A DNA stretch of 64,000 bases from Marinobacter piscis. Lineage in GTDB: Bacteria > Pseudomonadota > Gammaproteobacteria > Pseudomonadales > Oleiphilaceae. The notes under the pieces are model-generated. The model searched no databases, was not told where the DNA came from, and saw only the letters and a list, made by a program, of their open reading frames with translations. How positions within the stretch are numbered: the first letter of the stretch is position 1; the number at the start of each line of letters is the position of its first letter. The translations under genes and the position numbers were made by a program. The stretch lies in contig NZ_VCGX01000002.1 in assembly GCF_007671655.1 (NCBI RefSeq), forward strand, positions 124,001-188,000, given 5' to 3'. This document shows positions 62,140 through 64,000 of this stretch, piece after piece.

Positions 62140-63360
62140 ATGAACCGAATTTCATCACAGCAGGTGTTCGCAAACGGCATTAACCAGCTGCAGAAGCTGA
62201 ACAGCACGTTGAACAACACGTATGAGCAGGTATCTTCCGGAAAGCGAGTGAACAAGCCATCTGATGATCCGGTGGCAGCAGCCCGAATACTGAAGCTTGA
62301 TCAGGAGCTGTCACGGGTAAAAACCTATGAACGCAACGTCAACCTTGCAGACAACCGTCTGAAGCAGGAAGAGAGTGCCCTGTCAGGTTCTGTCGACGTG
62401 CTCCAGCGTATCCGTGAGCTTACCGTGCAGGCGGGCAGTGGCTCTCTCTCAGCGAATGACCGGCAGTCCATCTCCTCGGAGCTGAAAGAAAGGTTGGGGC
62501 AGCTGGTTAATCTCGGCAATACCCGGGATGCGTCCGGGGAGTATATTTTTAGCGGTTTTCAGGGCTCAGTTCCGGCGTTTCAGCAGCAGGAGGATGGAAA
62601 ATACGCCTATCAGGGGGATGAGGGCCAGAGAGTTCTGGAAATCGATGATGGTGTTACGGTGCCGATCAGCGACAACGGCAAGGAGATTTTTGTCAATATA
62701 CCGGCCGCTGCGACCGGAGAGCCTGGTGAGAACCATACAAGCGGCTATGTATCAGGAGTCTCTGTGGTTAATGAAGCTGATCTGAAGGCGGCCTATAACG
62801 GTTCGTATCCTGACGACATTACCCTGACGGTAGACAGCCAGGGTGAGATAACGGCCACCTCTGCTACAGGTGAGAACCTTGCCGTGAGCCCCAAAGACTA
62901 TGAAAGTGGTGAGCCGTTTACGGTCGCCGGGATTGAGGCCACCCTCTCCGATATAAAGCAGGGTGAGGAAAGCGAGTTCACTCTTAAGGTCGGACAGAAG
63001 CAGTCAGTTTTCGGTACTGTGGAAAACCTGATTGCCGGTCTGGACTCACTGGGGAAGGATTCTCCCGAAAGTCGTGCCCGGTATGATGACCTGATCGCCC
63101 AGTCTTTAACGAATCTCGATAACGCTCAGGAAAGTATTATTCTCAAGCAGACTGAGTTGGGCGGGCGGATGAATGCGGTAGAGTCCACCCGGGACTTTCT
63201 TGCTGACTCATCGGTCTATACCAACGAAATACGCTCGCAGTTGCAGGATGTGGATTATGCTGAAGCCATCAGTAACCTGAGCTTTCAGAGCTTCGTTCTG
63301 CAGGCTGCACAGCAGTCGTTTGCGCAGGTTTCCCAGTTGTCGTTATTCGATCGGATATAA
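62140..63360 (+). CDS. flgL: Flagellar hook-associated protein FlgL (HAP3)
   Basis: The 406-residue protein has the flagellin-like N-terminus (MNRISSQQVFANGINQLQKLNSTLNNTYEQVSSGKRVNKPSDDPVAAARILKLDQELSR) and C-terminus (VDYAEAISNLSFQSFVLQAAQQSFAQVSQLSLFDRI). It sits between FlgK and the filament. Flagellin genes are not adjacent; a tRNA-Leu and queA follow. Confidence 0.95.
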   Translation: MNRISSQQVFANGINQLQKLNSTLNNTYEQVSSGKRVNKPSDDPVAAARILKLDQELSRVKTYERNVNLADNRLKQEESALSGSVDVLQRIRELTVQAGSGSLSANDRQSISSELKERLGQLVNLGNTRDASGEYIFSGFQGSVPAFQQQEDGKYAYQGDEGQRVLEIDDGVTVPISDNGKEIFVNIPAAATGEPGENHTSGYVSGVSVVNEADLKAAYNGSYPDDITLTVDSQGEITATSATGENLAVSPKDYESGEPFTVAGIEATLSDIKQGEESEFTLKVGQKQSVFGTVENLIAGLDSLGKDSPESRARYDDLIAQSLTNLDNAQESIILKQTELGGRMNAVESTRDFLADSSVYTNEIRSQLQDVDYAEAISNLSFQSFVLQAAQQSFAQVSQLSLFDRI

Positions 63361-63440
63361 AACCGGGTTTGATTGGAAAGTCAGAGGCCTGACGTATTGA
63401 TTTCATGATCAGGCTCAGTATAATCCCCCCACTCTTCCTT

Positions 63441-63527
63441 GGCGGCGTGGTGAAATTGGTAGACACGACGGATTCAAAATCCGTTGGGGTAAAACCCGTG
63501 GCGGTTCGAGTCCGCCCGCCGCTACCA
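63441..63527 (+). tRNA. tRNA-Leu (CAA)
   Basis: The 87-base sequence folds with a 7-bp acceptor (GGCGGCG/CGCCGCT, one G-U pair), the D-arm GTGAAATTGGTAGACAC, anticodon loop TTCAAAA (anticodon CAA, codon TTG), a long variable arm, T-arm GGTTCGAGTCC and an encoded CCA. The long variable arm confirms a class II Leu tRNA. Confidence 0.96.
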
Positions 63528-63567
63528 TATTCAAGTCGCATAATGCGGCGCGCTGAAAAGCCGGCCC

Positions 63568-64000
63568 ATGAACGTCTCCGATTTTCATTTTGACCTCCCG
63601 GACGAACTCATCGCCCGGTACCCCCTGAAAGAGCGCAGTGCTTCCCGTCTTTTGTGCCTTGATGGCACCACTGGTGACACGGAACACCGGGTGTTCAGTG
63701 AGCTTCCGGATTTACTCCAGCCAGGCGACCTGCTTGTATTTAATGATACCCGGGTAATACCAGCCCGCTTGTTCGGTAAAAAAGAAACCGGTGGACAGGT
63801 GGAAATTCTGGTTGAGCGCGTAACCGGCGAGCACGACCTGGTTGCCCATGTTCGCGCTTCTAAAGCACTCAAAGAAGGGCAGAAGGTTATCCTGGAGGAC
63901 GGCAGTGCCTTGGGCATGACCGGCCGGTCCGGCGCGCTGTTCCACCTCGAAAGCCAGACGGGTGAGCCTGTACTGGAGCTGCTTGAGCGTATCGGGCATA
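63568..64000 (+). CDS. queA: S-adenosylmethionine:tRNA ribosyltransferase-isomerase (5' part)
   Basis: The ATG at 63568 opens [19 protein letters not shown], then [46 protein letters not shown] and [11 protein letters not shown], all diagnostic of QueA. It adds the epoxycyclopentanediol precursor of queuosine to preQ1 in tRNA. About 144 codons are in the window and the frame stays open to the right edge, so the remaining 60 percent is outside. Confidence 0.95.
   Translation, partial: MNVSDFHFDLPDELIARYPLKERSASRLLCLDGTTGDTEHRVFSELPDLLQPGDLLVFNDTRVIPARLFGKKETGGQVEILVERVTGEHDLVAHVRASKALKEGQKVILEDGSALGMTGRSGALFHLESQTGEPVLELLERIGH

Noticed and set aside
1-64000. CRISPR array or cas genes
   Set aside because: No regularly spaced direct repeats and no Cas-like proteins were found.

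Overview
The window is a chromosomal segment of a motile, aerobic, probably marine gammaproteobacterium. Gene content and order best fit a Marinobacter-like or Pseudomonas-related lineage: tesA/ybbA/ybbP, a class II ribonucleotide reductase split into nrdJa and nrdJb as in Pseudomonas, sigma-54-type promoters before flgB and flgF, a globin-coupled diguanylate cyclase, and iron and fatty-acid genes. The genus is an inference from gene content, not a database match.

Layout. 1-23.5 kb is core genome: an outer-membrane barrel, aminopeptidase apeB, tRNA-Asn, the tesA versus ybbA-ybbP divergon, a periplasmic solute-binding protein, an iron alcohol dehydrogenase, an M48 lipoprotein protease, two tandem hotdog thioesterases, htpG with a clear sigma-32 promoter, dusC, a LemA/TPM cluster, a haem-globin diguanylate cyclase, an MFS pump and argE. 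23.6-34.0 kb is an accessory island. A rhodanese gene is split by an intact IS30-family element. It is followed by an HNH endonuclease, a decayed IS3-family element, and an AT-richer run of minus-strand genes separated by attC-like recombination sites. This run reads as an integron gene-cassette array without an integrase (a CALIN). One attC site is interrupted by an IS110/IS1111-type element. 34.0-51.8 kb is core again: nrdJb-nrdJa with a candidate pair of NrdR boxes, an ABC importer of the branched-chain/TrpXYZ type, a long-chain acyl-CoA ligase, a ferric-iron importer, a PilZ protein, a YadGH-like exporter, queF, a membrane adenylate cyclase and a nitroreductase. 51.9-63.4 kb is the flagellar rod/hook operon pair flgBCDE and flgFGHIJKL. 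It is followed by tRNA-Leu(CAA) and the start of queA, which runs off the right edge.

The most interesting part is the cassette array (about 27.3-33.8 kb). Each cassette has one or two small genes, its own ribosome-binding site close to the preceding attC end, and an attC at its 3' end. Products are: a membrane-anchored coiled-coil protein; an orphan ParA-type ATPase; a 292-residue cytosolic protein coupled to a multi-TM protein; a 114-residue soluble protein; and a pair made of a TM-anchored, apparently beta-rich protein overlapping a membrane-anchored GT51 (peptidoglycan glycosyltransferase)-like protein that IS3 has truncated. The two-gene membrane-linked cassettes are architecturally similar to anti-phage modules, but no defence function is shown by the sequence alone.
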